A stretch of DNA of 59,431 nt. It comes from Tateyamaria pelophila (lineage in GTDB: Bacteria; Pseudomonadota; Alphaproteobacteria; Rhodobacterales; Rhodobacteraceae). This document shows positions 34,691 to 45,465 of this stretch, piece after piece. The notes beneath the pieces are model-generated. The model had not been told where the DNA came from. It made no database searches and was given only the letters and a program-made list of their open reading frames with translations. Within the stretch, counting starts at the first letter, position 1. Each line of letters starts with the position of its first letter. Location: the NCBI RefSeq assembly GCF_019966495.1, contig NZ_JAIMIA010000023.1, positions 1-59,431 on the forward strand, written 5' to 3'. The translations under genes and the position numbers were made by a program.

Positions 34691-36361
34691 TTAGTGCATC
34701 CGACTGATCACGACGGTCACTTCAGGTTTCTTTCCGATCTCATCCTGACCGGTTTTGCGCACGATCCGGCGCAACGCTTCCTCAAGCGCGCCATCGTCGC
34801 GCAGGGTCTTGGCATCTGCGCGTCCCAAAAACTGGCTCAGATCCTCTTCGAAGACCTCGACCAAAGATGCCCGCGACCGACCGGTCTCGGCCAGCCCTTT
34901 GGTTTCGCACCACGGCTCCCCCAAAGGTTCGTCTTCTTCGTCCAGGATAAGGGTCACAAGCACATGCCCGTTCAAGGCCATACGGATACGATCCCGTACC
35001 ACACCGTCGAGCGCACCGATCTGCACCGTTCCATCGAGATAGGTCCGACCCGTCTCGATATACTCGGCCACCTTGGGCGCATTGCCCGAAAGATCGATCA
35101 TCATGCCGTTGACGGCCAGCACAGCCGCCCGCCCCCTGCCTTCGGACAGTTTCACATGTTCGCGCAAGTGGCGGTGTTCGCCGTGCATCGGCACAACGAT
35201 CTGCGGGTTCACGATGTCGTGCAGGCGCTCGATATCCGGCCGGTTCGCATGGCCCGATACGTGATACAGACCAGACGAATCGTCCACCACATCCACGCCT
35301 TTTTCCGACAGTTGGTTCATGATGCGGATCACACCACGCTCATTGCCCGGAATGGTCTTGGAGGAGAACAGGAACAGATCGCCCTCTTTCAACTCGAGCC
35401 CCATATACTTGCCATTCGCCAGCTGCGCCGACGCCGCACGGCGCTCGCCCTGCGATCCGGTCACCAGCAGCATCAGGTTTTCGCGGGGCACGTTGCGCGC
35501 ATCTTCGGGGCTGATAACCGACGGGAAGTCCTTGAGAACGCCTGTTTCGATCGAGGCCTCGATCATCCGGCGCATCGCCCGACCGAGCAGGACAATCGAT
35601 CGCCCTGCCCGCTCGCCCGCTTCGGCCAGCGTTTTGACCCGCGCCACGTTCGACGCGAATGTCGTTGCAACCACCACGCCGTCCGTGTGGCCACGGATCA
35701 ATTTCTCGATCTCGGGACCCACGGTCGCTTCCGAGCGTCCGGGATTGGGGGAAAAGATGTTCGTGCTGTCACAGACCAGCGCCTTGACGCCGTTCTTGCT
35801 GACGTCGGCCCACAATTCAGGATCGAACGGCTCACCCACCAGCGGCGTTTCGTCCAGCTTGAAGTCGCCCGAATGGATCACCCGCCCCTCGGGGCTGTCG
35901 ATGATCAGCGCGGCACTTTCCGGGATCGAGTGGGACATAGGCAAAAAGCCCACGGTAAACGGCCCGACGGTAACGGTTTCAGGCCAGGTGCCCGCAACGG
36001 TCACAGTATCCTCGGGATAACCGCGTTCGTCGAGCTTGCGGCGCGCGATATTCGCGGTGAAGGGCCGCGCAAAGATCGGTGCGCCCAGTTGGTCATAGGT
36101 ATGTGACACAGCACCCACATGGTCTTCGTGCGCGTGGGTGATGAAAATACCGTCGATGCGGTGCTTGCGCTCGGCCAGCCACGCAATATCGGGCAGGATC
36201 AGGTCAACGCCCGGACTGCCATCCATATCGGGAAAGGTCACGCCAAGGTCGACCACAATCAGACGCTCGTGTTCCGGTGCGCCATAACCATAGACATAGG
36301 CATTCATGCCAATTTCGCCCGCCCCCCCAAGGGGCAGGTAGATCAATCGTTCACTGCTCAT
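34691..36361 (-). CDS. rnj: Ribonuclease J
   Basis: A 556-aa metallo-beta-lactamase-fold RNase with endo- and 5'-exonuclease activity. THAHEDH (75-81) is the zinc site, followed by HSGDFKLDETP and a beta-CASP domain; the C-terminal domain ends VTVVISRMH. It is the last gene of the run that starts at nuoA, 4 nt after coaX, and its stop is 2 nt from the terminator stem. In alphaproteobacteria RNase J contributes to rRNA and mRNA maturation. Confidence 0.95.
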   Translation of the reverse strand: MSSERLIYLPLGGAGEIGMNAYVYGYGAPEHERLIVVDLGVTFPDMDGSPGVDLILPDIAWLAERKHRIDGIFITHAHEDHVGAVSHTYDQLGAPIFARPFTANIARRKLDERGYPEDTVTVAGTWPETVTVGPFTVGFLPMSHSIPESAALIIDSPEGRVIHSGDFKLDETPLVGEPFDPELWADVSKNGVKALVCDSTNIFSPNPGRSEATVGPEIEKLIRGHTDGVVVATTFASNVARVKTLAEAGERAGRSIVLLGRAMRRMIEASIETGVLKDFPSVISPEDARNVPRENLMLLVTGSQGERRAASAQLANGKYMGLELKEGDLFLFSSKTIPGNERGVIRIMNQLSEKGVDVVDDSSGLYHVSGHANRPDIERLHDIVNPQIVVPMHGEHRHLREHVKLSEGRGRAAVLAVNGMMIDLSGNAPKVAEYIETGRTYLDGTVQIGALDGVVRDRIRMALNGHVLVTLILDEEDEPLGEPWCETKGLAETGRSRASLVEVFEEDLSQFLGRADAKTLRDDGALEEALRRIVRKTGQDEIGKKPEVTVVISRMH

Positions 36362-36365
36362 GAGT

Positions 36366-37139
36366 TCAGTTGTTTTCCTTGTTATAGCGATGGATGACCG
36401 TCAGGCCATGCATCGTCAAATCATCAATATAGTCATCAAAAAGTCTCTCGGTCTGCTGGAACAATGGGGCCAGCCCGCCCGTAGAGATCACGCGCATGTC
36501 GCGGTCGCGTTCCGCCTTAATTCGGGCACATATCTCACGGACAAGGCCCACGTAACCCCAAAAGACACCAGATTGCATGCAAGCCACAGTGTTGGTGCCG
36601 ATCACGGATTGCGGCTTGGAGATATCGACATGTGGCAAGGCGGCGGCCGCATTGTGCAGCGCCTCAAGGCTCAGGTTCACGCCGGGGGCAATCACCCCTC
36701 CGATATAGGCGCCATCGTGATCCACAACGTCAAAGGTCGTGGCGGTGCCGAAATCCACCATGATCAGGTCGCCGCCGAACATGTCAAAGCCCGCTACGGT
36801 GTTGACCAACCGGTCCGGTCCCACTTGAGTGCCTTCGTCCACCCGCACGCCGACAGGCAACAGGCAATCGGGCTTGCCCACCACATAAGGGCGCGTCCCG
36901 AAATAGCGATCCGCCAACACGCGCAGGTTAAACACGACCCGCGGCACTGTGGACGAGATGATCATGTCCGTGATCTCGACATCGATGTTGCGAAACTTCA
37001 TCAGCGTCGACAGCCAGACATAATACTGGTCCGCCGTGCGCTGCCATTCGGTCGAGGTGCGCCAGGTGCCGATGAACCGCTCGCCATCCCAGATGGCAAA
37101 AACAGTATTCGTATTGCCGCAATCAATCGCCAAAAGCAT
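36366..37139 (-). CDS. coaX: Type III pantothenate kinase
   Basis: A 257-aa ASKHA-fold kinase for the first step of coenzyme A synthesis. DCGNTNT (6-12) is the phosphate loop, GPDRLVN the substrate loop, DFGTATTFDVV the second phosphate motif, and GGVIAPG follows. This type needs a monovalent cation and is not inhibited by CoA. It lies between birA and rnj. Confidence 0.94.
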   Translation of the reverse strand: MLLAIDCGNTNTVFAIWDGERFIGTWRTSTEWQRTADQYYVWLSTLMKFRNIDVEITDMIISSTVPRVVFNLRVLADRYFGTRPYVVGKPDCLLPVGVRVDEGTQVGPDRLVNTVAGFDMFGGDLIMVDFGTATTFDVVDHDGAYIGGVIAPGVNLSLEALHNAAAALPHVDISKPQSVIGTNTVACMQSGVFWGYVGLVREICARIKAERDRDMRVISTGGLAPLFQQTERLFDDYIDDLTMHGLTVIHRYNKENN

Positions 37140-37151
37140 GGGAGCCCCTTT

Positions 37152-37901
37152 TCAGAAATAGACGTCTCCGGCCGGAATACTGATCCGGCCCTTGGATGTC
37201 TCTAGAACAAGTTGGCCGTCACCGTCCACATCCGCAAAGGTTCCGTGATGCACTTCACGGGTTGTGCGGGCGGTGATCGGCGCACCCAAGCGGGCCGCAT
37301 GGGCCAGCCAGGCGGTGCGAATGGGCGCAAAGCCGTAGGTAACAAACTGTGTCTCGTAGCGGTCATAGGCCTGTGCCAGTTGGTCCAAAAAGGCCTCGGG
37401 TGTCACCTCTACGCCAAGGCTCGCCTTGAGTGAAACCGGCGGAACGGCCCCGTCTTCGACCTTATCCGCCCCCGGCGCGGTCACCAGATTTACACCAACG
37501 CCAATCGCCAGCGCGGTCACGCCCTGGCCTGCACTGGCGGATTCCAGCAAGATCCCGGCCACTTTACCTCCACGCAACAGAACGTCATTGGGCCACTTCA
37601 GTGCAAATGCATCCTCACGCCCCGACACCGCTACAAAGGCATCGCGCAAAGCAAGGGACGCCACAAAGGATCGCAGAGCCGCGTGGCCCGGCGCCTCGTT
37701 CAAGGGTAAAACAAGCGTTGCCGCAAAATTGCCCGGCGGCATCACCCAGGCACGCCCACGGCGTCCGCGGGCTGCCGTTTGAACATGCGCCAAAATCCAC
37801 GTAGGTCCCGCAAGCTCTGGCGCAATACGTGCCGCCTCGCTCAGCGTGGAATCCACTTCGCTCAAAACGCGGCGTCCATACCCGGTGGGCCAGCCGGTCA
37901 T
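37152..37901 (-). CDS. birA: Biotin--[acetyl-CoA-carboxylase] ligase
   Basis: A 249-aa class I biotin protein ligase without an N-terminal DNA-binding domain. GRRGRAW (46-52) is the biotinyl-AMP loop and KWPNDV (102-107) the biotin site; GVGVNL is the usual later motif. It attaches biotin to carboxylase carrier proteins. The gene lies 54 nt after nuoN and 12 nt before coaX. Confidence 0.92.
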   Translation of the reverse strand: MTGWPTGYGRRVLSEVDSTLSEAARIAPELAGPTWILAHVQTAARGRRGRAWVMPPGNFAATLVLPLNEAPGHAALRSFVASLALRDAFVAVSGREDAFALKWPNDVLLRGGKVAGILLESASAGQGVTALAIGVGVNLVTAPGADKVEDGAVPPVSLKASLGVEVTPEAFLDQLAQAYDRYETQFVTYGFAPIRTAWLAHAARLGAPITARTTREVHHGTFADVDGDGQLVLETSKGRISIPAGDVYF

Positions 37902-37955
37902 CGCTTCTCTGTTCTCAAAAAATCCTCCCCGAAGGGCCGGGTTGCAATACTGCGC

Positions 37956-39392
37956 CTAGTTCACCAGCGTGGCCGCTGCCATCGCCGCAGCGCCCTCGAC
38001 GCCAAACATGTTGACGATACCGACAACCATCACAACAGCAGAGCCCATCAGGAAGGCCCAGAGAACGGGCGATTTACCACCATTCAGCCCTTCTTCGGCG
38101 GCGTCGCCGAAATACATCAGAAACACGATGCGCAGGTAGTAGTAGGCACCGATGACGGACGCGATCACACCGGCGACGGCAAGCCATGCAAGGCCACCGT
38201 CGAACGCCGCGCGCAGCACATAGAACTTGCCGAAAAAGCCCAGCATGGGCGGCACACCCGCCATCGAAAAGAGCAGCACGAGCATCGCGAGCGCCTTGCC
38301 CGGTTCACGCTTGGAATACATGTTCAGCGACGAGATTTCGACGACCGGCTGGCCGTCTTTCTCCATCATCAGGATAAAGGCAAAGGTCCCGACATTCATC
38401 GTCACATAGATCGCCATATAGACCAGCATCGCCTGCACACCGAGGACCGTACCCGCCGCAAGGCCCATCAAGGCATAGCCCATATGGGCGATCGACGAAT
38501 AGGCCATCAGTCGCTTGATATTGGTCTGACCGATGGCAGCAAAGGCCCCGAGGAACATCGACAGAACCGACAACAAGGCCATGATCTGCTGCCAGTCCGC
38601 GACTGCGCCGCCAAAGGCATCATGCATCACCCGCGCAAACAAGCCCATCGCCGCGAGCTTTGGCGCCGTGGCAAAGAAAGCCGTGACAGGGGTCGGAGAG
38701 CCTTCATAGACGTCCGGAGTCCACATGTGGAAGGGAACGGCCGAGATTTTGAAGGCAAAGCCTGACATCAGGAACACAAGGCCAAAGAGCAGCCCCAGCG
38801 ACATGTCTTCCTGGGCAACTTGTACAATACCCGAAAACACCGTGGTGCCCGTATAGCCGTAGACCATCGACGCGCCATAGAGCAGCATACCGGAGGACAG
38901 CGCGCCCAGGACAAAGTACTTCAGACCCGCTTCTGTCGATTTGACGCTGTCGCGGCGCAGGGAGGCCACGACATAGAGTGCCAGAGACTGCAATTCGAGC
39001 CCCATATAAAGCGCCATCAGATCGCCCGCCGACACCATCATCATCATGCCGACAGCGCTCAGCGCCACAAGCACGGGGTATTCAAAGCGCAACAGGCCCC
39101 GGGCGGACATATAGCCCTCGCCCATGACCAGCACGGACGCCGCCGCCAGCAGAATGGCCACCTTGGCAAAGCGGGAGAACCCGTCGTCGATGAACATGCC
39201 ATTGAACGCGATGTGCGTGCCCTCGCCCGTAAATCCGATCCACGCCGCCAAGATCACAAACACCGCCGCTGTCACCCAAAGCAACAACGACGCCATCCCA
39301 TCCTTGGATGTATACACAGCAACCATCAGACCCAGCAGTGCAAAGAGAGACAGCAGGATTTCCGGCAAGATGATGGTCAGATCAGCAGACAT
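37956..39392 (-). CDS. nuoN: NADH-quinone oxidoreductase subunit N
   Basis: A 478-aa antiporter-like proton-pumping subunit of the Complex I membrane arm, with about 14 helices. [19 protein letters not shown] holds the conserved helix 5 glutamate, [20 protein letters not shown] the helix 7 lysine, and [12 protein letters not shown] the helix 8 region. It is the last nuo gene of the cluster; nuoM is 10 nt upstream. Confidence 0.96.
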   Translation of the reverse strand: MSADLTIILPEILLSLFALLGLMVAVYTSKDGMASLLLWVTAAVFVILAAWIGFTGEGTHIAFNGMFIDDGFSRFAKVAILLAAASVLVMGEGYMSARGLLRFEYPVLVALSAVGMMMMVSAGDLMALYMGLELQSLALYVVASLRRDSVKSTEAGLKYFVLGALSSGMLLYGASMVYGYTGTTVFSGIVQVAQEDMSLGLLFGLVFLMSGFAFKISAVPFHMWTPDVYEGSPTPVTAFFATAPKLAAMGLFARVMHDAFGGAVADWQQIMALLSVLSMFLGAFAAIGQTNIKRLMAYSSIAHMGYALMGLAAGTVLGVQAMLVYMAIYVTMNVGTFAFILMMEKDGQPVVEISSLNMYSKREPGKALAMLVLLFSMAGVPPMLGFFGKFYVLRAAFDGGLAWLAVAGVIASVIGAYYYLRIVFLMYFGDAAEEGLNGGKSPVLWAFLMGSAVVMVVGIVNMFGVEGAAAMAAATLVN

Positions 39393-39402
39393 GTCAGCGT
39401 CC

Positions 39403-40944
39403 TTAATTCAAAGCCATTTGGGTCGCAGCTTCTGCCGCGGCCAGGGCCGTATCGTATTGTGAGACAAGGGCAGCCACGGAAGGGCCGATGATGTCGAGGA
39501 TCAGTGCGGGATAGACGCCCAACAGGATCGTCATCACCACCAGCGGCGCAAAAATCGCCCGCTCGCGCGTGGTCATGTCCGTGATGGACTTGAGGCTTTC
39601 CTTGATCAGATCGCCCAGAACCACCCGGCGATAGAGCCAGAGCGCATAAGCTGCGGAGAAGATCACGCCCGTCGTAGCCACAGCCGCCACCCAGGTGTTG
39701 ACCTGGAACACGGCCATCAGCGTCAGGAACTCGCCCACGAACCCGGACGTGCCCGGCAGGCCCACATTGGCCATGGTGAACAGCATGAAGATCAGCGCAT
39801 AGGCTGGCATCCGTGTGACCAGCCCCCCATAGGCGTCGATATCGCGCGTGTGCATCCTGTCATAAATCACGCCGACGCACAGGAACAATGCCCCCGATAT
39901 GAAGCCATGCGACAACATCTGAAAGATAGCGCCATCGATGCCCTGCTGGTTCGCCGCAAAGATGCCCATGGTGACGAAGCCCATGTGGGCCACGGAACTA
40001 TAGGCAATCAGCTTTTTCATGTCTTCCTGAACCAGTGCAACCAGCGAGGTATAGACAATCGCGATGGCCGACATCCACAGAACCAGCGGTGTCAGAACCT
40101 CAGACCCAACAGGGAACATCGGGATCGAGAACCGCAAGAAGCCATAGCCCCCCATTTTCAACAGGATCGCCGCCAGAACGACCGACCCTGCCGTCGGAGC
40201 CTGCACGTGGGCGTCCGGCAACCAGGTATGCACCGGCCACATCGGCATCTTGACCGCAAAGCTGGCAAAGAAAGCGATAAACAGCAGCGTCTGCATGCCC
40301 CCGATGATCTGAATACCCATCAGGCTGAATGTCTCGGATGCAAAGTTGTGTGTCAGCAACTGTTCGATATCCGTGGTGCCCGCATCGGCGAACATGCCGA
40401 CCATTGCCACCAGCATCAGAACCGAGCCGAGGAAGGTGTAGAGGAAGAATTTGAACGATGCATAAATTCGGTTGGCCCCGCCCCAGATCCCGATAATCAG
40501 GAACATCGGGATCAGACCCGCCTCGAAGAAGAGGTAGAACAGCACAAGATCCAGCGCCATGAACACGCCCAACATGAGCGTTTCCAACAGCAGGAAAGCG
40601 ATCATGTATTCCTTGACGCGGGTGTTCACGTTCCACGAGGCCGCAATCACCAGCGGCATCATGAAGGTGGTGAGCATCACGAACAAAACCGAAATCCCGT
40701 CTACGCCCATCTTGTATTGCAGGCCCATCAGCCATTCGGCTTCTTCCACGAACTGAAAGCCGGTATTGCTGGAGTCGAACTCGAACAGGATGAACAGCGA
40801 CACCAGGAACGTCGCCGAAGTGGCAAACATGGCGACCCACTTGGCGTTGGTCTGGGCTGCCTCGTCTTCGCCGCGCAAGAACACGGCCAGGATCAGAGCG
40901 GCCAGCGCCGGGATGAAGGTGACGATGGAAAGAAGGTTGTCCAT
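39403..40944 (-). CDS. nuoM: NADH-quinone oxidoreductase subunit M
   Basis: A 513-aa antiporter-like subunit with about 14 helices. [18 protein letters not shown] carries the key glutamate, [20 protein letters not shown] the lysine helix, and [14 protein letters not shown] the following helix. The ATG at 40944 overlaps the nuoL stop by one base (TGATG); a longer upstream frame is not needed. Confidence 0.97.
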   Translation of the reverse strand: MDNLLSIVTFIPALAALILAVFLRGEDEAAQTNAKWVAMFATSATFLVSLFILFEFDSSNTGFQFVEEAEWLMGLQYKMGVDGISVLFVMLTTFMMPLVIAASWNVNTRVKEYMIAFLLLETLMLGVFMALDLVLFYLFFEAGLIPMFLIIGIWGGANRIYASFKFFLYTFLGSVLMLVAMVGMFADAGTTDIEQLLTHNFASETFSLMGIQIIGGMQTLLFIAFFASFAVKMPMWPVHTWLPDAHVQAPTAGSVVLAAILLKMGGYGFLRFSIPMFPVGSEVLTPLVLWMSAIAIVYTSLVALVQEDMKKLIAYSSVAHMGFVTMGIFAANQQGIDGAIFQMLSHGFISGALFLCVGVIYDRMHTRDIDAYGGLVTRMPAYALIFMLFTMANVGLPGTSGFVGEFLTLMAVFQVNTWVAAVATTGVIFSAAYALWLYRRVVLGDLIKESLKSITDMTTRERAIFAPLVVMTILLGVYPALILDIIGPSVAALVSQYDTALAAAEAATQMALN

Positions 40945-43058
40945 CAGTTTGCTCCCCCGCTGAGCGTCATCCAAGTGACAAGAATTGCAATTCCGATCAC
41001 CATGGCGAAGGCGTAAGTAAAGATATAGCCAGACTGCGCTCGGCCTGCGAGGCGCGTGATGAAGGGTACGATGCCCATTGCGACACCGTTCAGTGTTCCG
41101 TCAATGACGTCACCATCGCCCTTTTTCCACAACTGTTTGCCGATCCACATCGCTGGTTTGACAAAGACGACGTTGTAGAGCTCGTCGAAGTACCATTTGT
41201 TCAACAAGAAAAGGTACAGCGGGCGCTGGTTCTCTGCCAGGCGCGCGGGCAGTGACGGGTTCCAGATATAGAACCACATGGCCATGATGAAGCCAAAGAG
41301 CATTGCCACAAAGGGCGAGGCCTTGACCCATTTCGGAACCGCATGTGCGTCATCCAGAACTGTGTTGTCCGGAGCGATATAGAGCGCACCCTCACCCGGT
41401 TTGCCGGTGAACACATAGTGATGTTCCCCGCCATGCGCATCTTCTTCGCCATGGCTTTCGGTTGTGGTGGCCGCGTGATCGTCGCCGTGATCCTCGGCTT
41501 CGGCCCCGCCATGTGCGGCGCCTGCTTCGGCGTAAGGAATGCCATAGAACTTACCGACCTGATCTGTGTGCCCAAAGAAACTGTTGTACCAGATCATCCC
41601 GGCAAAGACCGAGCCAAGCGCCAGAACCCCAAGCGGGATCAACATCACCAGCGGGCTTTCATGGGCATGGTCGTGCGTATGCTTGTCGCCGCGCGCCTCG
41701 CCGTAAAAGGTCAGGAACATCAGACGCCAGGAATAGAACGAGGTCATCGCCGCCGCGATCACCAGCATCCAGAACCCGTAACCGGACCCGGCCGCAAAGG
41801 CGCTTTCGATGATCGCATCCTTGGACAGAAAGCCGGAAAAACCGATATGCGTCAGCGGAATACCCACGCCGGTGATCGCCAATGTACCGATCATCATGGC
41901 GGCAAAGGTGTAAGGTATCTTTTTACGCAGCGCGCCATAGTTGTTCATGTCCTGTTCGTGGTGCATCGCATGAATGACCGAGCCCGCGCCAAGGAACAAC
42001 ATCGCCTTGAAGAACGCGTGGGTGAACAGGTGGAACATCGCCGCCGAATACATGCCGACGCCTGCCGCCACGAACATATAGCCCAGTTGCGACATGGTCG
42101 AATAGGCGATCACGCGTTTGATGTCGGTTTGCACCAAACCAATGGTGGCCGCAACAAAGGCCGTGGACGCCCCAAGAACCGTGACGAACATCATTGCCTG
42201 TGGCGCGACTTCCATCAAAGGGGACATGCGGCAGACAAGGAACACACCCGCCGTCACCATGGTGGCCGCGTGGATCAGGGCCGAAACGGGCGTCGGGCCT
42301 TCCATCGCATCAGGCAACCATGTGTGCAGGAACAATTGCGCCGATTTCCCCATCGCACCGATAAAGAGCAGAACGGCGATCAGGTTGGCCGCGTTCCATT
42401 CGCTCCACAGGAAGGTCAGTTGCGTTTCAGCAATCGTTGGTACCGCTTCGAAGATGTCGTCAAAGCGGATGCTGTCGGTGAGGAAAAACAGGCCAAAGAT
42501 ACCGAGGGCAAAGCCGAAATCGCCAACCCGATTGACCACAAAGGCTTTGATCGCCGCGGCATTGGCCGATGGCTTGCGATAATAGAACCCGATCAGCAGG
42601 TACGAGGCAACGCCCACGCCTTCCCAGCCAAAAAACATCTGCACCAGGTTATCCGCCGTCACCAGCATCAACATCGCAAAGGTAAAGAACGACAGGTAGG
42701 CAAAGAACCGCGGCTTGTAGACTTCGCCCTCTTTCCACTGCGGATCCTTGTCCATGTAGCCAAAGGAATACAGGTGGACGAGGCTGGATACGGTGGTGAC
42801 GACAATCAGCATGATCGCAGTCAGACGGTCCATGCGGATCGCCCAATCGGTGCTCAGACTGCCGCTTTCGATCCAGCGCATGATCTGGATTTGCTCGGTG
42901 ACACCGTCAAATGTGAAGAACACGATCCACGACAGGAAAGCCGACAGAAACAACAGGCCGGTGGCAATCCACATCGCGGCGGTTTCGCCAAACAGGCGCC
43001 AGCCAAAGCCACAAAGCAGAGCGCCAAGCAGCGGGGCAAAGAGGATAATGGTTTCCAT
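40944..43058 (-). CDS. nuoL: NADH-quinone oxidoreductase subunit L
   Basis: A 704-aa distal subunit with a long lateral helix at its C-terminus, pumping protons and tying together the membrane arm. [16 protein letters not shown] and [21 protein letters not shown] are the antiporter motifs. Two His/Asp-rich stretches are striking: [11 protein letters not shown], and a segment after it with DHGDDHAA and [12 protein letters not shown], in a predicted loop between the last helices. These are longer than in E. coli NuoL (613 aa). Confidence 0.97.
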   Translation of the reverse strand: METIILFAPLLGALLCGFGWRLFGETAAMWIATGLLFLSAFLSWIVFFTFDGVTEQIQIMRWIESGSLSTDWAIRMDRLTAIMLIVVTTVSSLVHLYSFGYMDKDPQWKEGEVYKPRFFAYLSFFTFAMLMLVTADNLVQMFFGWEGVGVASYLLIGFYYRKPSANAAAIKAFVVNRVGDFGFALGIFGLFFLTDSIRFDDIFEAVPTIAETQLTFLWSEWNAANLIAVLLFIGAMGKSAQLFLHTWLPDAMEGPTPVSALIHAATMVTAGVFLVCRMSPLMEVAPQAMMFVTVLGASTAFVAATIGLVQTDIKRVIAYSTMSQLGYMFVAAGVGMYSAAMFHLFTHAFFKAMLFLGAGSVIHAMHHEQDMNNYGALRKKIPYTFAAMMIGTLAITGVGIPLTHIGFSGFLSKDAIIESAFAAGSGYGFWMLVIAAAMTSFYSWRLMFLTFYGEARGDKHTHDHAHESPLVMLIPLGVLALGSVFAGMIWYNSFFGHTDQVGKFYGIPYAEAGAAHGGAEAEDHGDDHAATTTESHGEEDAHGGEHHYVFTGKPGEGALYIAPDNTVLDDAHAVPKWVKASPFVAMLFGFIMAMWFYIWNPSLPARLAENQRPLYLFLLNKWYFDELYNVVFVKPAMWIGKQLWKKGDGDVIDGTLNGVAMGIVPFITRLAGRAQSGYIFTYAFAMVIGIAILVTWMTLSGGAN

Positions 43059-43064
43059 AGTTCT

Positions 43065-43370
43065 TTAGCCCTTCATCACATTGACGTCTTCGACGGCGAT
43101 CGTGCCACGGTTGCGGAAGAAACAGACCAGAATGGCCAGACCAATCGCCGCTTCGGCGGCAGCGACCGTCAACACGAACAAGGTAAAGACCTGCCCCACC
43201 AGATCCCCGAGGAAACTAGAAAATGCGACCAGATTGATATTCACGGCGAGCAACATCAATTCGATGCTCATCAGCAGGATGATGACGTTCTTGCGGTTCA
43301 GAAACAGCCCGAAGATGCCAATGACAAACAGCGTCGCCGCCACTGTCAGGTAATGTTCAAGTCCGATCAT
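43065..43370 (-). CDS. nuoK: NADH-quinone oxidoreductase subunit K
   Basis: A 101-aa subunit with three helices and the two buried glutamates (in [15 protein letters not shown] and [11 protein letters not shown]) that take part in proton transfer. The length is standard. It lies 6 nt upstream of nuoL and follows an inserted gene for a secreted protein. Confidence 0.96.
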   Translation of the reverse strand: MIGLEHYLTVAATLFVIGIFGLFLNRKNVIILLMSIELMLLAVNINLVAFSSFLGDLVGQVFTLFVLTVAAAEAAIGLAILVCFFRNRGTIAVEDVNVMKG

Positions 43371-43373
43371 AAA

Positions 43374-43769
43374 TCACCATTCAAACCCCAGGATAGGGGC
43401 CCCGTGCTGCTTGCATGCATGCGCCGCCAAGGGCGCGACTTCTGAGTATTGGTCAAACGGCTGCATCGAAGACGGCTGCGACTCCAACGGAAAGTCGGTT
43501 GGCTCGAATTCTTCATCAAAAAGCTCATTGTACGTCTTTTGAATGCAATTGAAGGAGTAGACCTTGTTGCGACTTCCGTCCTCACCCTCTTGTCGGGCAT
43601 GAAACTGAACTTCATCCGCTCCAAACAGTTTGCTTGCGACGGCAAAGTGTTTGTTGATCGTATCATTCGGGTTGTTGATCTCGGTCTCGGCCAAGGCGAC
43701 GCTGACCATCAAAGACAGCCCGACACCGGCCAGTATCGCCCGGGACCCGATCTTGAATTGCAATGTCAT
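43374..43769 (-). CDS. Predicted secreted protein inserted between nuoJ and nuoK
   Basis: A 131-aa protein with a signal peptide (ILAGVGLSLMVSVALA, probable cleavage before ETE). The mature part has two cysteines (FNCIQKTYNE and AHACKQHG) that could form a disulfide bond in the periplasm. I do not recognise the family. It begins 4 nt after nuoJ and ends 3 nt before nuoK, so it is firmly within the operon. It may be an assembly or periplasmic accessory factor of Complex I, which is an inference from position only. Confidence 0.65.
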   Translation of the reverse strand: MTLQFKIGSRAILAGVGLSLMVSVALAETEINNPNDTINKHFAVASKLFGADEVQFHARQEGEDGSRNKVYSFNCIQKTYNELFDEEFEPTDFPLESQPSSMQPFDQYSEVAPLAAHACKQHGAPILGFEW

Positions 43770-43773
43770 AGGC

Positions 43774-44376
43774 TTACAGTCCCTGCCCCGGTTTGACGTC
43801 CTTCAACTCCATCGCGGCTGCAGGATCGCGCATCATCTGGGCAACAACGTCCTGGCGTTTGACATCCGGACGGTGGCGCAGCGTCAGAACGATGGCGCCG
43901 ATCATCGCAACCAACAGGATCAAGCCAGCCAGTTGAAAGAGTAGAAAGTACTGATCATAAAGGATCATGCCGAGGGCTTCGGTATTGTGCCGGTCCACAG
44001 GGATAACCTGCGCGCGCAGCGCTTCGGCGGCCGGGTTGGCCTCCCATGCGCCAAAGGCCAGAACGAACTGCATCAGGACGACCAGCGCGATCAGCAGCGC
44101 CAACGGCAAGTATTTCGCCATCTCCGCCTTGAGTTCGGCGAAATCAACGTCGAGCATCATCACCACAAAGAGGAACAGCACCGCGACCGCACCCACATAG
44201 ACGATCACCAACAACATCGCGACAAATTCAGCCCCCAACAGCACGAAAAGGCCCGCGGCACTGAGGAAGGACAGAATCAACCACAGCACTGAATGCACCG
44301 GACTGCGGCTGACGACGGTGAACAGACCGCCCGTGATCAGACTGATCGCAAAAAGGTAAAATGCTGCAACGGTCAT
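43774..44376 (-). CDS. nuoJ: NADH-quinone oxidoreductase subunit J
   Basis: A 200-aa subunit with five helices. [21 protein letters not shown] is the conserved helix 3 with its pi-bulge region, which couples quinone reduction to pumping. The start overlaps the stop of the carboxymuconolactone decarboxylase-like gene by 4 nt. Confidence 0.95.
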   Translation of the reverse strand: MTVAAFYLFAISLITGGLFTVVSRSPVHSVLWLILSFLSAAGLFVLLGAEFVAMLLVIVYVGAVAVLFLFVVMMLDVDFAELKAEMAKYLPLALLIALVVLMQFVLAFGAWEANPAAEALRAQVIPVDRHNTEALGMILYDQYFLLFQLAGLILLVAMIGAIVLTLRHRPDVKRQDVVAQMMRDPAAAMELKDVKPGQGL

Positions 44377-44777
44377 GTCTCGTCCTCATCATCATCCATG
44401 ACTTCGCGGGCCAAATCCATGGCGCGCGTCATGGCAGGCACACCGGCAAACACCGACATCATGCCCAAAGTCTCACTGATCTGTTGATCGGTCGCCCCGG
44501 CCTCGCGGGCGTGGCGAACAGTCTGGCGGATCGCTGTGTCAGCCTGAGCGCCTTGCATGGTGAGCCCGGCCAAAGTCAATAACAGGCGGGTCCGCGCATC
44601 CAGACCGTCTTCGTTGAAGGTGTTGCCAAACCAGGTTTCCATCAGATCCTTGGGCATGACGGGCCACATGGCCTCCATTCCCTTGGTACTGAAGGCTTCC
44701 ATTTGGGGAAACGCTTTGGACATTTCCTGCACTTGCGCCATCATGGCCGCAAACGGGTTTGGCGGAGTTTCGGTCAT
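44373..44777 (-). CDS. Carboxymuconolactone decarboxylase-family protein
   Basis: A 134-aa protein. [15 protein letters not shown] followed by [15 protein letters not shown] spacing and [18 protein letters not shown] is the CMD (AhpD-like) helical domain. The CxxC of AhpD peroxidase partners is absent, and there is an N-terminal extension rich in Met. It is coupled by 4-nt overlaps to nuoI upstream and nuoJ downstream, so it is made together with them; why is unknown. Confidence 0.78.
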   Translation of the reverse strand: MTETPPNPFAAMMAQVQEMSKAFPQMEAFSTKGMEAMWPVMPKDLMETWFGNTFNEDGLDARTRLLLTLAGLTMQGAQADTAIRQTVRHAREAGATDQQISETLGMMSVFAGVPAMTRAMDLAREVMDDDEDET

Positions 44778-45268
44778 CGGTAAGGTGCATCCAGCTCTAG
44801 GTTATGGGCGATCTCGGCTTCCCAACGATCGCCATTGGCGAGCAGTTTTTCCTTGTCGTAGTACAACTCTTCGCGGGTTTCAGTGCTGAACTCGAAGTTC
44901 GGTCCCTCGACAATCGCATCCACCGGGCAGGCTTCCTGACAGAAGCCGCAATAGATGCATTTGGTCATGTCGATGTCATAGCGGGTCGTGCGACGGCTGC
45001 CATCCTCGCGCGGTTCGGCATCAATCGTGATGGCCTGCGCCGGGCAGATCGCCTCGCAAAGCTTGCACGCGATACAGCGCTCTTCCCCATTGGGATAGCG
45101 GCGCAGTGCATGTTCGCCACGAAACCGCGGCGACAGCGGGCCCTTTTCATGCGGGTAATTGATCGTCGCCTTGGGCGAGAAAAAGTATTTCAGGCCCAGC
45201 TTCATGCCGACCCAAAAGTCTTGCAGAAGAAAGTACTTGGCAGCGCGTCCATAGTCGATCTGAGTCAT
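44774..45268 (-). CDS. nuoI: NADH-quinone oxidoreductase subunit I
   Basis: A 164-aa ferredoxin-like subunit with two [4Fe-4S] clusters (N6a and N6b): [12 protein letters not shown] and [12 protein letters not shown]. It joins the hydrophilic and membrane arms. The length is typical of alphaproteobacteria. Its stop overlaps the next gene by 4 nt. Confidence 0.97.
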   Translation of the reverse strand: MTQIDYGRAAKYFLLQDFWVGMKLGLKYFFSPKATINYPHEKGPLSPRFRGEHALRRYPNGEERCIACKLCEAICPAQAITIDAEPREDGSRRTTRYDIDMTKCIYCGFCQEACPVDAIVEGPNFEFSTETREELYYDKEKLLANGDRWEAEIAHNLELDAPYR

Positions 45269-45269
45269 C

Positions 45270-45464
45270 TCAATCCCCCGGGGTGCCGTCGTTAAGGTGC
45301 ATATAGGCCCATGCCTGGATGGCTTTGATCACATCTGCATTCTTGATATCGATCATGTTGCCGTCGGTGTCTTGCGTGACCATCTCGCACTCCGACACGA
45401 TAAACGCGGTCAAATCGGCGAGGTCACGGGCGTTCGATTTTTTGATCGCTTGTGCAATGCTCAT
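45270..45464 (-). CDS. Small protein between nuoH and nuoI
   Basis: A 64-aa soluble protein of no recognised family. It is predicted to be mostly helical at the N-terminus ([20 protein letters not shown]) and has one cysteine. It starts one base after nuoH and ends one base before nuoI, so coding and translation within the operon are likely. Its function is unknown. Confidence 0.6.
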   Translation of the reverse strand: MSIAQAIKKSNARDLADLTAFIVSECEMVTQDTDGNMIDIKNADVIKAIQAWAYMHLNDGTPGD

Positions 45465-45465
45465 A

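Noticed and set aside
37902..37955. Possible extra copy of the intra-operonic repeat between nuoN and birA
   Set aside because: AAAAAATCC followed by a GC-rich stretch recalls the degenerate copy at 16967, but it lacks CGCCGGAGG and is on the strand opposite to transcription.
41343..43445. 700-codon open frame on the plus strand opposite nuoL and nuoK
   Set aside because: Antisense to nuoL; extreme His/Arg/Gln content and no family resemblance.
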